A stretch of 64,000 bases of DNA from Ceratopteris richardii (lineage: Eukaryota > Streptophyta > Polypodiopsida > Polypodiales > Pteridaceae), in contig CM035416.1 in NCBI GenBank assembly GCA_020310875.1, forward strand, positions 2,052,906 to 2,116,905, given 5' to 3'. The notes beneath the pieces were generated by a model. It did not search any database, was not told the DNA's origin, and saw nothing but the letters and a program-made list of their open reading frames with translations. Shown here piece after piece: positions 45,950 through 60,200 of this stretch; within the stretch, counting starts at the first letter, position 1; every line of letters begins with the position of its first letter. A program made the position numbers and the translations under genes.

Positions 45950-46196
45950 GTAAGACGTAGATTTGAGACGTTCGCGTTGTAGGGAATTTCTTTACTTTTC
46001 TTATTTTTTTTCTTTCTTACCTCACCACCATCATCATCCTCACCATATCCGATCTCCATCTCCATCATCGCGAAAAAATTTCAGTTTTTTGATCATATCA
46101 CCTTCTCCACCTCATTTCCCTCATTCCACTTGTGAGAGAGAGCGAGAGAGCGACTTGTGTGCTGTGCTTTTGCATGTTTTTTGAGCTTTCTTGCAG
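45950..46196 (+). other. Probable leader intron of element C
   Basis: 247 bp from GTGATG/GTAAGA to TTTCTTGCAG/GTAC, matching element A (16936-17188) and D (62726-62978) at both ends. Inferred from conservation of the splice sites only. Confidence 0.55.
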
Positions 46197-46269
46197 GTAC
46201 TTGCTACATCATCATCTCCAGCACTCCGCGCAGGTACGAAACATAACGGAACTGTCTCTATGTCATCGA

Positions 46270-46885
46270 AGTCTGACGATCGCGATCGACAGAAAAAACG
46301 CCCATTTGGTAAAAAAAAGTGCACCACCATAATCTACATGATGAGCACATGCTAATCACTAAAAACAGTTTAAAAATTCCGAGTTCCTCTGTCAATCGCG
46401 ATTGATACAGTCGATCGCGACTGACAGCCATGATCGACAACATCTATCAATCGCGACCGACAGACCTGTCGATCGTGACCGACAGAGACGACCGACTGAC
46501 CCTGTCAATCGCGATTCACACCATCGATCGCAATCGACAGCCACGATCGATACCTCTGTCAGTCGCGACTCACACCGTCGATCGTGACCGACTAAATTTT
46601 GGTGATTGACTGAATTTTACGCATTGCCACGTGTCCATCGCGACGGACACAGCCCCCATGGATTGAATTTATGGTGGAAATCCCGGAACACGTGTCGATC
46701 ACGATTGAAACCAACGATCGCGATTGACACCAACGATCGCGATTGACAGGACCCACGATCGACTCTATCGATCGCGATTGACACTGTCGATCGCGATTGA
46801 CGTGTGGATCCTGACTGATAGGCCCCGACGGACACCTCTGTCAATCGCGATTGACAGACCTGTCGATCGCGATTGACAGGCTTTT
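46270..46885 (+). repeat. Element C leader array of TCGCGA-centred repeats
   Basis: Degenerate copies of CTGTCAATCGCGATTGACA with inverted forms such as GTCGATCGCGATTGAC, densest at 46388-46880. The core palindrome and phrases such as CTGTCAATCGCG are shared with element A, but unit order and spacing differ, so the arrays turn over faster than the flanking leader. Confidence 0.88.
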
Positions 46886-47778
46886 TGGCCAAAAAATTAG
46901 GGTTTTTTATTCCAAGTTTTGGGGATAGTTTTTGGGCATGTTGGTCTAGTAATTAGTGATTTGTGAGGTCCCTACACGTGTATTTTTGAGAAAAATCCTG
47001 TGATCTGTTAGCATGTTTGAACCCCGTTTTAGCACCAGAACCCTGAACTGACATAACCTTCTCATACGAAATCCGTTTGCTGTGATTCTTGTCTTGTTGG
47101 AAAGCTCATGGGGAGTACAACCAAAACTTCCACTGGTTACGGTAAAATTAATATCAAGATTATTAGATATAGTATTTTGAAGTTGACCATATCTAGGGGG
47201 AACAAAACCAAGGGATCTCTAGAATTGTTTTCCATAAAGACAAAAGGCTAATTGGTATCTAAGTTACATGAATGAAAGTGCTTGGTTCTGTCCTTTGAAT
47301 TTAAGTCTTGAGCTAATCTTGGGACTGATACACGTCTATTGAGAGCAATTGAGAGCATCCAAAGCAAGGGCTTTGTGCAAGCTTGAGACTCAGGTTCTTG
47401 AGCGTCATAAAGCAAGGGATCAACAAGTAAGGTCGGAATATTCTCAACTCCCTTTGTCAATTCTTCGCTTATGCTAAGTTCGAGTAGTGTTAGGAGTAAG
47501 TAAGGACAACGATAGGCACGTGACAAGTCAAGTCAAAGACTATCTAAGAAATCAAGCTCAAGAGATAACCTGTATGTGACCGAGAACTTTAAAGGAAAAG
47601 AACTTAACGTGGGACGATCAACTTAAGTGCAGAAAGTTAACTCAAAAATTCCGGACGAAGCGATATCAGACAAGATCATAAACACGATAACACACTAAAA
47701 AAGAATCAAGTGACTGACACCAATTGATCGGCAACGAGGTTGTACTTTGGGCAAAAATTGGGCTACTTAAATAGGCAT
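46886..47778 (+). other. Element C leader, distal part, before gag
   Basis: Non-coding. It shares CCCTGAACTGACATAACCTTCTCATACG and other blocks with A. It ends in GGCATATGAACC at the gag start. Confidence 0.7.
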
Positions 47779-50700
47779 ATGAACCTTAGATCAGGACAAC
47801 ATCTAGTAAGAGATAGACAAAGTCTTAGGTCTTCAGAGGCTAGCGTTAATCATACTGCTAGGTCTTGGGCACAGCAGTTGAGCCACCACTCGCATTACCC
47901 TAGCTCTGAGACTAGTGAATTAGAGATGTCTCAAGGTATGGACAGACCTTTAGGAAGTACAGGTGTGCCATATCTGTATAGGGTGGAAGGCCCCTACAAG
48001 ACGCAGCTGGAATACCTTAGGACCAACCGATTAGGTGCTAGCATCTATGAGGACGGTCTAGGAAGATCCGTGGTCCAGATTAAAAACCCTGACCAATCCA
48101 TTGGAATAGAACACCCAGCAATAAAGTTTGAAAATGGAGCATACTTGGATAAAGAAGGAACCATATACGTAGTCACCAGTCACCCAGATAAGACAAATGA
48201 ATTCAGGAATGTGATCCTTGAGACGGACATAGGCGACCTAGAGCAAGGGAACGTAGGAGGAGAGCCCAGGACCCCTAGGGGGAAGTCTGTTCTTACTAGA
48301 ATCCTCAATCCAGAGTGGATTCCCCAGGATAATAAGAGCATAGATCTGCTCCTAAACCAAGAGACAGATGAAGCCTTTTGGAGGTATAAATCAAATAGGC
48401 CAAATGATGTTGGGTCAATCCTGATCTATGAGTTCAAAGATCCTGATAGCCCAGGCAGAGTGACTTACTTAGATCACGCTTCAGAGAGGATCTTTGTGGT
48501 TACAGAACATGACAGGCATGCTTCTACTTGGAAGGGTGAACTCGTTTTTCCCCAACTAAGATCGAACATGTCCTATGGTCACCCTGGAGCTAGAACATCC
48601 CAAGCTCATGGAGCTCAAAGAGACAGAAGTAGAGATAGGCCAGAAGTAAGCTTTGCCAACCCAGGGGGCAGAGAAAGAACAAGAACGGAAACAAATAGAG
48701 TGGAACCTGAGGTACTCAGAGCTCCAAGGAATCAAAGAAATACGGATGAGTTCCCTCTGCCAAGACCGAGCGAGCACAGGAGGACTTTGAGACCGACCCA
48801 GTTAGTGACGTCCATGAAGAACTACTTCGATGGCACCGGAGACCCCTACGATCACGTAGCCGAGTTTAGGCAAGTCTTGAGAGCTGAACAAGTGGAGGAT
48901 CTATTCATGCAGTACAATGCCTTTGGTCTAACCCTTAGGAACACCGCCCTGACATGGTTTCAGCCACTAAACGAGAGGCAGTTCAAGAGCATAGACCAAC
49001 TTCTAGAGGCATTCATTATCGAATTCTCTAAAAGTGGCATAAGACATAACACTTCCTCGCTGATTCACAGCTTCAAGCAAACCCCTCAAGAAACCGTGAG
49101 ACTTGCTGGAAGAAGATTTAGGCAATACTTAGAGAGATGCCTTGTCCCTGAGTTACCCACGCCAGCTAAGCAAGTGGCCTTGTTCTTGGATGGATTGCTA
49201 AGTACCAAATTGAGATCATATGTGTACTTGAAGGACCCTAGGACCATAGAAGAGTGTGTACGCATGTGCATTGACATTGAGGATAACCTAGGGGAAGAAC
49301 TAGAGCTTTCCAAAATCTACAAAGACTCAGATAGTGCCTCTAGCCTCTCTTTCTCGCAATCCACATCAATTGAGGAACTTGTAGAGAAAGTAGCTCAAAA
49401 ATTAGGTGTCACTAGCAAACAGATCCCAAGATTTGCCCCAGTGAAAAGATGTTATACTTGTGGAGGTGACCATATGGCAAATGTATGTCCCATTATGGCT
49501 CAACCCCAAGTAAATCCTAGTAGCCAGTACTGCACCATAGAACGAAGATACACAAATCACACAGCACAAGACTACCCATATAACAAGCAAGCAGTTAGGC
49601 AAATCTACCCTCAGCCATATCAACAAGGCAGATACCAGAGTCCATACCCACCACAACAGTATACTAGGCCTCAGCAAAATTACCAACCGCAATATCAAGC
49701 CCAACTGAGACCCCAACCAGTGCTACAACAACCACCTGCTCCTACTAATGTGATCCCAGTAAAATATGCAGCTGCAGAAGAGAACCTGAATAGAGCTATA
49801 GTCCCTGTAACACCATTGCTTTCTGAAAGTGACCCGAGTGACCATAGCTTTGATTTGATGCATATTGACAGCCCCTAGGCCTACTACATGCAATCTCCTG
49901 AACATGGTGATTCCTACTACAGTGAAGAACCACGTGAACCTAGTTGGGAGCCAGAGTACACCAATGTAATGTACACAAACCCTAACTCTAGACCCCAACC
50001 TAGGCAGGTAAGACCCCCATTCCCTAGAGGGCCATGCTACAGATGTCAGGGTGATCACCTCATTCGTGATTGCCCGTTACCTCCACCTACACAACCCCAG
50101 TCAGTGACGATCCAGGGCTATTGCCAGGAGTGTGGAAAGGAGCATCTCTTACGAGACTGCCCAAAGAATCCTAATAATATGCCGAAAATCACTCCTATCA
50201 ATGTTGTTGGGTTAGTTGTAGACTCCACAGGAAGTGTGACTTCCACTACACCAGTGCAAGTGATCACTAGAGCCCAAGCCTTGCAACAGAACCAAAGCGT
50301 AGGCCAAGAAAAGAGCCCAGATGTTAGTGAAACGGAGAGCCTAACAAAGAAGAGGACTAGAGCTTGGAGAGATAGTCGTGAAAGAATGAAAAGACAATGG
50401 GCAAAGAAAATGAGTGAACTTGAGGAAAGCCTAAGAGAAACGAGAGCCAGGATAACCGAACTCACATCTCAAACTCCCTCTCACACTACCCCACCTCCAC
50501 CATTCCCAACTCCATCCGACCCGCCACCTTCCAACCCGCCTCACCTAATCCCACCACCCCCTAGAGTAGGATCAGTCCTAGCAGATCCCACTCCCGAGGA
50601 CCTAAACATGATGCTCAAAGCATATCAGGCCAGAATCCAAGCAGGGCCAAACGTAACTGATCATGAAAAGTGCTACCCTAGAGCAGAATTAGAGCTTGAA

Positions 50701-53700
50701 CGAACTAAAATTTGTGCTAAGATGGTGGAGCTGGCTCAAACCATGTTTGAAGCCAGTCGCCTCTTTAACATCTCTAGCTCAGCTAAGATGCATTTGCACT
50801 TTGAAGGACTGTTAGAAAGAATAGAGAGGCTGATTGCACAATCAGAAAAGGAACCCGCCTCTCAACACAAGGACAAGGCAAGTGAAAGAGTAAGCCTTCC
50901 TGCCCAGGAAGCCTATGTGCCTAACTCTACGGAGCCAGACACATCATCTTCTATGAATCGGTTCACACCAGAATTCCTACGTGAGATTCAAGAAGACAAA
51001 TGGGCTAAAGAGAGTGAAGTCCGTCCTCCCATTGAACTTGTGGATGATGCACACGACCAATTTCCACAAGACATCCCATCCATTTATGAGGAGCAGGAGA
51101 GCACCCAATCTCAGGAAAGATTAGACTTTGAGTCTAACTCTCTGCAAGAATTACCCCACTTCACAGGCCCATGGGAAGCTAAGTCTACTTGTATGAGAGC
51201 ACCCATAGTCATGGTACGAAATGAGGACTCAGTCATACCTAGGAATACAAGAGGTAGTGAAAAACACTAAAGTACAGTGCAACCTCACCTTAGAGGAGCT
51301 ACTTAAAGTAAGGCCAGAGCTATGGAAACATGTAGCCAAACAAGTACCAGAGATAGCAAAACCTCGTTCCCAAGTAGGATCCCAGAGAACAATGCCAGAA
51401 ATACCATTGGACAAGATAGGAGACATGAGTGAGGGAGAAGAGGGAAACACATATCTTCCTATCACCCATCAAGGATACACCACCAAAGCCATTTTAGACT
51501 CAGGCGCAGGAGTTGCAATTGCTACCACTTCCCTATGGAAGCGTTGGGGCAAGCCAGCACTCAGGCCCACTAGGATGAAATTGCAAATGGCCGATGGTCA
51601 CATAGAGAGACCTTTAGGGCTGTTAGAAGGAATAACTCTCATCACATGTGGTGTTGAGTTCGAGCATACATTTGCTATATGTGATTTTAGCAAAAATCAT
51701 GCCTATGAAATGATCTTGGGACGACCTTTTATGCGACAGTTGCAAGTGGTACAGGACTGGGGAACCAATTCCTTGTACCTGCAACACTTAGGTGTTACGA
51801 CCAAAGTGAATTTCAAAGATTACTCTCATAGAGATGTCCCTCCTATCCAATGGAATCCCCTCCATAGAGCCAAAGATGATACGGAATCGGTGCATTCCAT
51901 TGGATCAGGATCCTCATGGATGCATGAAGACACCCACTTATGGATGTGCAAGGTAGCAGTAGAAGAAGAGAAGAGAGAAAAATCCAGAGAGGTAGGTGCA
52001 AAAGAAACACATAGATCAATTCAAGACCCAGCCTATGCACCTGTAGTCTTTCCTGACGAAGAATTTGAACCCCACGGCTGGGCAGAAATCCTAGCAACAA
52101 TGGATGTAGCCATCAATGAAGAACAATGGACACCTCACTGTGATGAAGATGGCTATGACATTTCAGTCTTCTCCATAGAGCCGATCATGGGAGAGGCAGT
52201 GTTAGAAGAGTGTGAACCTAGCCCTGATGCATTTGAGGATGCAAGTGACTCCGATCTAGAGTCAATCATCATGGACCCACCTTTTGCATCAGATGAAGAA
52301 TACTTCTATGAAGTAGAATTTCAACCCCAGAGGTATGGAGAGCTTACAAATGATGTAAGGCTAGCCACACATGTGACCCCGAAGGAAGAAGGAAAGAAAA
52401 GAAAGAAGAGAGAAGTCGCACCAGAAGAGGAAGAATCTTTGTTTGAGGTCCCGGAAAATTTTAAGAAGTATGAGATAGATGACAGGAGAGTCATGATCAG
52501 AATGCCTAAACAAGAGGCGCAATCAGGGGAGGCCTATGATAACAAAGAAACCACCAAGAAAATAGTGGTAGCCGTGGAAGAAGGAGAAGAGAGATGCACG
52601 TACATAGGCCATGACCTGACGGAAGACGAAGAGCACGAATTGATAGCCTTGCTAAGAGAGTACAGAGATGTATTCGCTTGGAGCTACAAGGACGTGAAAG
52701 GTGTAGACCCTGACATATGCTCACATACGATACCCATGACTTCAGAGGCTAGGCCCTCTAAGCAAAAGCCATACACATACAATGACAACTATGCGGCCAA
52801 GATCAAGGAAGAGATAGATCGCTTGGTTGAAGCTGGATTTATCTATGAAATTGAGCATACTGAGTGGGTATCCCCCATCGTAGTGGTGCCCAAGAAAAAT
52901 GGAAAGCTGCGTGTATGCATTAACTTGAAGAAGGTCAATGCAGCCACAATTCGAGATAACTATCCACTTCCTATCACAGAACATCTCTTAGAAAGAGTAG
53001 CAGGCAAGGAAGTGTACAGCTTCCTTGATGGATTTTCGGGCTACAATCAAGTAGCCATAGCTCCAGAAGATCAGCATAAGACGGCTTTTGCCACTGAATG
53101 GGGCATTTTTGCCTTTAGAGTAATGCCATTTGGGCTTACCAATGCACCCGCTACCTTCCAAAGACTAATGTGCCATGTATTTAAAGAGTTCCTGAGAAAG
53201 AACTTAGAAGTCTATGTTGATGATCTTTGTGCTTATTCCAACATTAGGCAAACCCATATTCCTGAACTCAGACAAATCTTTGACAAATGTAGAGAATATC
53301 AAGTCTACCTGAACCCAGAAAAGTGCGTTTTTATGGTCAGGCAAGGCAAGATTCTAGGACACATAGTGTCAAAGAATGGCATATCCACAGATGAAGAGAA
53401 AGTGAGAGCCATAGCGGAGCTACCTAGGCCAAAGAATGTCAAGGAAGTACAAGCTTTCATGGGGCATTGTGGTTATTACTGACGGTTTATACACATGTAT
53501 GTCATCATAGCAAAGCCTTTGTATGGACTTTTGACTAACTTTGAGTGGACTGATGAGTGTGAAAATTCCTTCAATGAGCTTAAATGACGATTATGTTCAG
53601 CCCCAATCTTGACTACACCAGATTGGAATAAACCCTTTCATGTTCATGTGGATGCATCCAATTATGCTATTGGATGTGTACTCGCACAACCTACTGGTGA

Positions 53701-56700
53701 AGGTCATATGGATCTCCCAATTGCCTATGCCAGTAGACAATTGAATGCAGCTGAACGAAATTACACTACTACTGAGAGAGAGGGACTAGGCATGGTATAT
53801 GCAGTTAAAAAGTTTAGACATTACTTGCTTGCAAATAAGTTTAAATTTTCTACAACCATCAGGCACTGGTATATCTTGTGAACAAGCCCTGCAATACAGG
53901 AAGATTAGTAAGATGGTTTCTCTTGCTAATGGAATATGATTTTGAGGTTGTGGTAAGGAAAGGGAAGACTCACTTGAGAGCAGACCATCTCTCTAGGCTC
54001 ACATCTGGAGAAGCCCCACAAGGAGTGTTAGATGACCTTCTTGATGCTTACTTGTTTAATTTGGAAGTGGTGCCGCAGTGGGCTAAGCCATTAGTGCCAG
54101 TATTGACATACGGGCCTAACCACCCAATAATAAACACAGAGGATAAAGAGGTAGTAAAAGCCCAAAAGTATCACATCATGGCAAGAAGTATGTACAAGCA
54201 CACAGATCAAGGGATCTTGGCGTGTTGTGTGGAAGAGGATGAGTACGCTAAATGGTTGCAATTAGCACATGTAGGTGCACTAGAGCAACACTACTCAAAG
54301 CAACGAACCCTACAGACACTAAGGAGACTCGGAGTGCATTGGCCGACTATGGGAGCTGATGTCCAGAAGTTGTGCAATGAATGCCCAATCTGCTGCACTA
54401 AACCACCTATGGAACATGCCACTCTTTATCAAGTGTCCATAGTGCCAGATTGGAGTGAACCACTAGTATCCTTCTTGAGACGAAAACATTCCCTCCAGAC
54501 ATGAATCTGGCTAGGAAAAGGAGTTTAGAACAAGAAGCCCTGGATTACTCACTCATTGGTGATAATCTATACAAGCGTGGTAAAGATGGTTACCTGAGAC
54601 TATGTGTCCATGAGAGTGAATATCTCAAGATCTTGGAAACTGCTCACCAAGGTGTAGCGGGAGGACACTTTGGACCAGATCGGGTGATCAAGGCAATACT
54701 ATTTGCGGGCTTCTGGTCGCCAACCCTTCACATGGATGCACATACCTATGTGAAGAGGTGTGATGTCTGTCAGCGAGCTCAGCCTCCTATACGCAAAGAT
54801 GAGATGCCATTGAAACCCATGATGGGTGGACGTGCATTCTCTAAATGGGGAATAGACTTTGTAGGTCCTATCAATCCCCCAGCTAAGGTTTCACATGCTG
54901 AATACATCATTGTTGCCACAGACTATCTAACAAAGTGGGTAGAGGTAAAAGCTACGACAAAGAATGATGATCAGACAACTGCTAAGTTCCTATTTGAGAA
55001 TGTGTTCACAAGGTAAGGGCTACCTATAGAGCTAGTTAGTGATAGAGGCACTCACTTCTTGAATGAAGTTATTGAAAATCTGCTCCAAGAATTCCTGGTA
55101 GTACATAAGAAGTCTGCCCCCTATCACCCTCAAGCTAATGGCCAGGCTGAGAGCACAAATAAGATCTTATGCAATGTACTGACGAAATTAGTGAACAATA
55201 AACGCTCTGATTGGGACAAATAGCTACACCATGTTGTTTGGGCATACCGAGTCGCCTACAAAACGGTACTCCAAGCCACCCCCTTTCAGATGGTATTTGG
55301 CCAAAATGCAGTGCTACCGTTGGACTTCTTAATACCCACATCAAAAGTAGCACAGGAGCATGAGTGGACGGGTCATGAACTCTCTTCGAGAATTTTTGAC
55401 CTTGAATGATTAGGTGAAACCCGACTAAGAGCTGCAGCGGGAATATACGCAGCTAAGAAAAGACAAAAGGCATATTTTGATGCCCACGTTAAGGATAAAG
55501 GTTTGAAGGCAGGCGACCTAGTACTAGTATATACTTTGAAACAACATGCGAGGAAACTAGAGAAGAGAGGCTATGGACCCATGATCATTAATAGAATCTC
55601 AAAAAGTGGAGCAGTGCAACTAGCCACATTAGAAGGCGATATTCTCCCAAGCTACATAAGCGGATGCCGAGTCAAGTTATATCAGGAACCTCTGACGGAA
55701 GAGATGCTAAGTCGACTCAACACTGCTAAGAAACGCAAAGAAGAAGAAAAACGAATTCGCGAAGAAGCTCAAGAAGAAGCATTGGAACGCATCCGGAGAA
55801 TGAAGTTGAGAAGACAGGGTAGAGAGCAACCTAGGACAGATGCATATGTAGATCAAGGATATCATGTGGCTATGTGTGAAGTTTCAGGTTTTAGCTCTCA
55901 TAGGATAGTTGATCGACGTCCTTTTATAACCTTAGAGATAGGACAGGGAAAGGGTGCAAGGACTGTAAGAGCCTTAATTGACTCAGGTGCAACCACTAGT
56001 GCTGTTAAATTTTCGTACTGTCAAAAGTTGGAGTTAACCGTCAATCCTATAGAAGCATTTCTCATAGGATTGGGAGGTGTGGAAACCCGTTGCATGGGTG
56101 AGGTGGAACTTCCCCTCTATATTCAAGACGAAGTAATGACAGTCAAAGTACTAGTGTGTCAAGATGAGGACCTCACTGCGCCTCTTGTCTTGGGTCAGGA
56201 CTGGATCTATGATCATGCAGTCAACCTAAACCTAAGAAGTGGACTTCTTCAGGTATGGGAAAATCATAGTCGAATTACAGTTGAATTGGAAAATGAGGCA
56301 CTCAAGGAACTAGGTAATGCACGAACTCCTGGTCCTTCCAGGGGCGCACATGAAGTTGACAATGCTATTCTTGTCCAAAATTGTATGATGCAGAAAGAGG
56401 ATTGTCTCAACAACGGAATCAAGGATAAGACGGCACTCCCTTCTTTTCCAAAGGCCAGAGGGATGCAGCAACCAAAGGCAGATCAAATACAGAAGGAGCA
56501 GAGTACTACCTATACTGGAGGCTGAAGACACGTGCGAAGCAGAATGTCTCAGCCGTTGAAACAAGTGTGGGCGCGGAAAGGCGAACACCCTGTTGTGACC
56601 ACGCCAACTCCACGGCCAAAACCTCTTATTAGTAATCAACAACACGACACCAATAAGAAGTCTTTCATAAATTCTTCTGCAAAAGTGAAGTCTATTTGGG

Positions 56701-57053
56701 TACCCAAGAGGTCAATGAAGGCCAGCCCACAATCACGACAAATCTGGGTGCCTAAGGCTTGCTTGCGGGCTCAAATAGCTACACCGAGGCCACACCCAGT
56801 ACAACATGTTTCACACACTCGAATATCAGATGCCCATGCTTATACATCACGCGCGGGCACATATTCTTCCATGAGCACAAGGAGAATCACTTGTAAATGG
56901 GTCCCTAAGAAGCCTCATTTTCAAGTAGATACCCCTATCAAACTCTTCAGAGTCTCCACAAAATCAAGATCAAAGCCCATCCACTGCATTAGGCAACCTA
57001 AGAGTTGTAATAAACCCCCAGACCCCAGTTGTAAATCCATGCCCACCTACTAA
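47779..57053 (+). pseudogene. Element C gag-pol (Ty3/gypsy polyprotein), stops and frameshifts
   Basis: Same order as element A, from MNLRSGQHL at 47779. Gag capsid about 48820-49320; knuckles at 49450, 50037 and 50125. Protease 1: AILDSGAGVAIA (about 51500) and ILGRPFMRQL. RT: YVDD at about 53217. Duplicated integrase zinc units at about 54070-54440 and 54441-54810; unit 2 keeps KRCDVCQ. Integrase core to 55230; protease 2 at 55905-56270; W-repeat tail 56550-57020. Lesions: TAG 49876; 1-nt insertion near 51247; TGA 53479 and 53587; frameshift near 53855 removing the RNase H TDHQ motif; 1-nt loss near 54480; TAA 55014; shared TAG 55221; TGA 55407; TGA 56523. Most differ from those in A, so the two copies decayed separately. 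Confidence 0.92.
55905..56270 (+). other. Protease 2 domain of element C
   Basis: Post-integrase retropepsin-like domain: PFITLEIGQGKG, RALIDSGATTSAV (DSG at about 55980), LIGLGGVETRCMGEVELPL and PLVLGQDWIYDHAV. It is intact across its length and close to the A copy, with substitutions mostly outside the motifs. Confidence 0.82.
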
Positions 57054-57264
57054 CTACATCACTCTCTCACTACATCATTCCACTTAGCTTCTAGGTCTAC
57101 CCAATTCCTAACTACACGCACAAGCACCGAGCACTTAATAGCCTACTAATCTCTCCCGAACCTCATGTTAATGTTGTGATGGGGACAAAAACGGTTCTAT
57201 CTTGTCCTTTACAATGTTAACACCTGTTTCTATATTCTCATAGAGTCAGGAGGCAAGAAGTAAC
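57054..57264 (+). promoter_or_regulatory. Pol-ORF3 spacer with probable splice acceptor (element C)
   Basis: About 210 bp without coding. CTATATTCTCATAG ends at 57243, 21 bp before the ORF3 ATG at 57265, the same spacing as in element A. CCTCATGTTAATGTTGTGATGG matches A as well. Confidence 0.55.
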
Positions 57265-60200
57265 ATGGCAGATACGGAAGGAACTAGCTCCCAGGCAGGC
57301 ACCAGCCCCCAAGTTGTGGACATTGAAAGTCTTCCCGTTGAGGAGGAATCGAAGGAACGCCCAGTGGCATTGAGGGCATTACACGCCATACCGATTCAGA
57401 ATCCTCCACAGGGGCACACAATGCCGGTCAGCAAAAACTCACATTGGTTCAGTGAGGTGGCAGGATCTCTGGGTGAAGGCACTTACATGTGGGAGGCTGA
57501 GATAGAATTCAACGGGCGCTGGGGCAGGTATCACTTTTTCACCAGCGAATTTGAGAGACTGCAGAATAATGAAGGACTGAAACCTATATGGAAGAAGGCG
57601 GGACTCTACGATTACTTCAAATTCCAATTGCCAAAGCCCGACTTTCTAAGATGATCCTATTTGATTAGCACCCTCACTCTGAGCAAAGACAAAAAGGGAT
57701 ACAACACCTTTGTCCTCCCATCTCTCACAAGGGGCAATGAGCTGAAGCGCTTCAGGTTGACTATCAATTTGGTGAGGGAAGCTCTAGACATGAAAGGTAT
57801 GCACATTCCTACGGAGAAAGAGACTATGGTCCCCGACAATATGAAGAATAGGAATCTGACGAAATTAAAGGACATGGTGGCAATGACACCTACAATTGCC
57901 ATTCACTTGCGAATGGTCATGCAGCATTTTGCATTTCCCGCTCAAGAGAGGTTCACAATGCCACCTAAGAAGATATGGTTTAGTCTATACTTGGCCGATG
58001 CCTTCGATTTGACACAATATGCCCCACTGGATTATCGACCAAATCCACTTGGCTCATCGAAGGTGGTATAAAAAACAAAAGTCTGTAGTGTATGGATGCT
58101 GTGCTCTCACCCGGATTGTGTAAAGATGTTTGGCTTATGATGTGCCAGTTCAGAGGGCATTAATTTGGACAAGGGTACAGGAATTCCAACATAGACTATC
58201 AACCGCAGGACCGCCATCTAAGAAAATGAGAGGCGCAGTTCAGATGCCCTGTGCACAACCCCGCGGTGCGACGCTGACACCTGAGACAACTCCACGACTT
58301 CCTAGGCGGGTACAACCCTTCACTATCAGATTACCAAGACACAGCACTGATGGACCGAATTTGGTGTTCCCACCTGTACCAACCGACCTAGAGTTTCCTC
58401 ATGGATTCACATTAGAAGACCTAATTGATGAGGAGGTAGCCAGAATAATCGAAGCTGTTAATGCGGAAGTCGAGGTAGAGCAAGCTAGTGGACAACAAAC
58501 TGCTACAGACCAACCCCATCCCAGACAACCAGAGGTCGTTGATGTGGAGGGTGAAGAAGAAGAAGAACAAGAGGAGGAACATAATGGACAATCCGAGGAA
58601 GAAGAGCAGGAATATGATCAGGAAGCTCTGCAAGTACTTGAGGGTGCCCCAGCTTATACGAAGGAATTGAAAAAGCTCTATGATACCATCAACAGGTTTC
58701 AAGAGCAACATAGACTGTCCCTCGCAGCAGGAAAACCTCTCATGAACCAAATCCTTGAGGAGGAAGGAGTAGATGAGCAATACTGCGCCACACTTGATAT
58801 GATATCTGATGCTTTAGGAGTACCTGAGACGGTGCATACCGCCCTTGCAGAATCACGCAGAATGGAACGAAGATATGGCAGGTGCCCCCCACGATCAGGA
58901 AAATAGATGAATGTATTAGTATCAGAACCACAAGGCACATCCACAACCACGGGCACAGCACACACCGTTCATGATACTGAGGAAACCCATACATCAAGTG
59001 CACCTCCGTCACCCCCTTTGCAACCCCTGCCTCCAACTCCACCACATTCACCTCCCACAACCAGTGTAACCACTACTGTCACCGCCACCGAGTCTACTAC
59101 CCATACCGAAGCGCAGACCGTCAGTCAACCCATACAACCCACACACCCTATCTCCACCTCTCTTGTCTATACGGCCACTGACACAGTAATTCTAACTGCA
59201 GCCACGGAAAACCTCATTCCCCCGATCACAGTTCCTGGCAGTTCGTATTCACAATTGCACACACCACTGTACACTTTCACCACTATCACCGCACCCACAA
59301 TTCCCATGTTCACAATCACTCCCACCACTGCATCCACTTTTGATTTTATGGACATATCACCCACCTCGGCACCTCTCCCTCCCCCCATACACCCACCATC
59401 TCCCATTCCCCCACCTCCCACTTCACCATTTTCCAGCACCGCATCCACACTCCCCTTCCCCTTCCCCTTCCCCTTCCCTTCTGCATTCAACACCCTTCCC
59501 GCATCCACCCCTATTAATAATGTATTTAATAATATGTATCAGTGTATGTCTCAACTACAACAGCACTACCAGCATCTTGATAACCAACATACGAGACTCT
59601 TCCGAAGCCATGAAGAACTTCAAGTACGATTCATTGATCTAGAAAGGGAAAAGCGGCTACTACAACAATAGTATGTCACTTTATAGGAACAACATGAGCA
59701 GTTAGTAGCCAATCCACCCCAGTCAGATGCAGAAAAAAAACAACAAATGGATGATCTGCTACACTCCCAGATAACAGAGAATCTCAAGCTTCGACGCAAC
59801 ATGGCCCTCTTACGCAAACACATGTCTACTGCACTCGAGGAGAATAAACGACTATAGAAACAAAACGAAGAAAACTTAGAAGAAGCCATGGAGGGTTCCC
59901 CACAGGAAATCGATCTAGATAAATTCAAGGCCATACCCTCAGCGAATATGCAAATTGTGTTGGAAACCCATGCCGACCTCCTGGAAGCCCATGCAGCATT
60001 AGAAAGAGAAAGAGATGACCTATTAAAGCAGTTGGCAACCCAGCATGAGTCACCAAGCAAAGTCACAACCGTAGTTGACACATCTGAAGAAGTCGAAAAA
60101 CTCAGAGCAGAACTAGAAGAATTACGAAGTAAAGTCATGCAATACGAGCGTCAACCTTCACCTCTTGTAGAGCCCGAGCCTGAAGACTTAGTGCCAATTG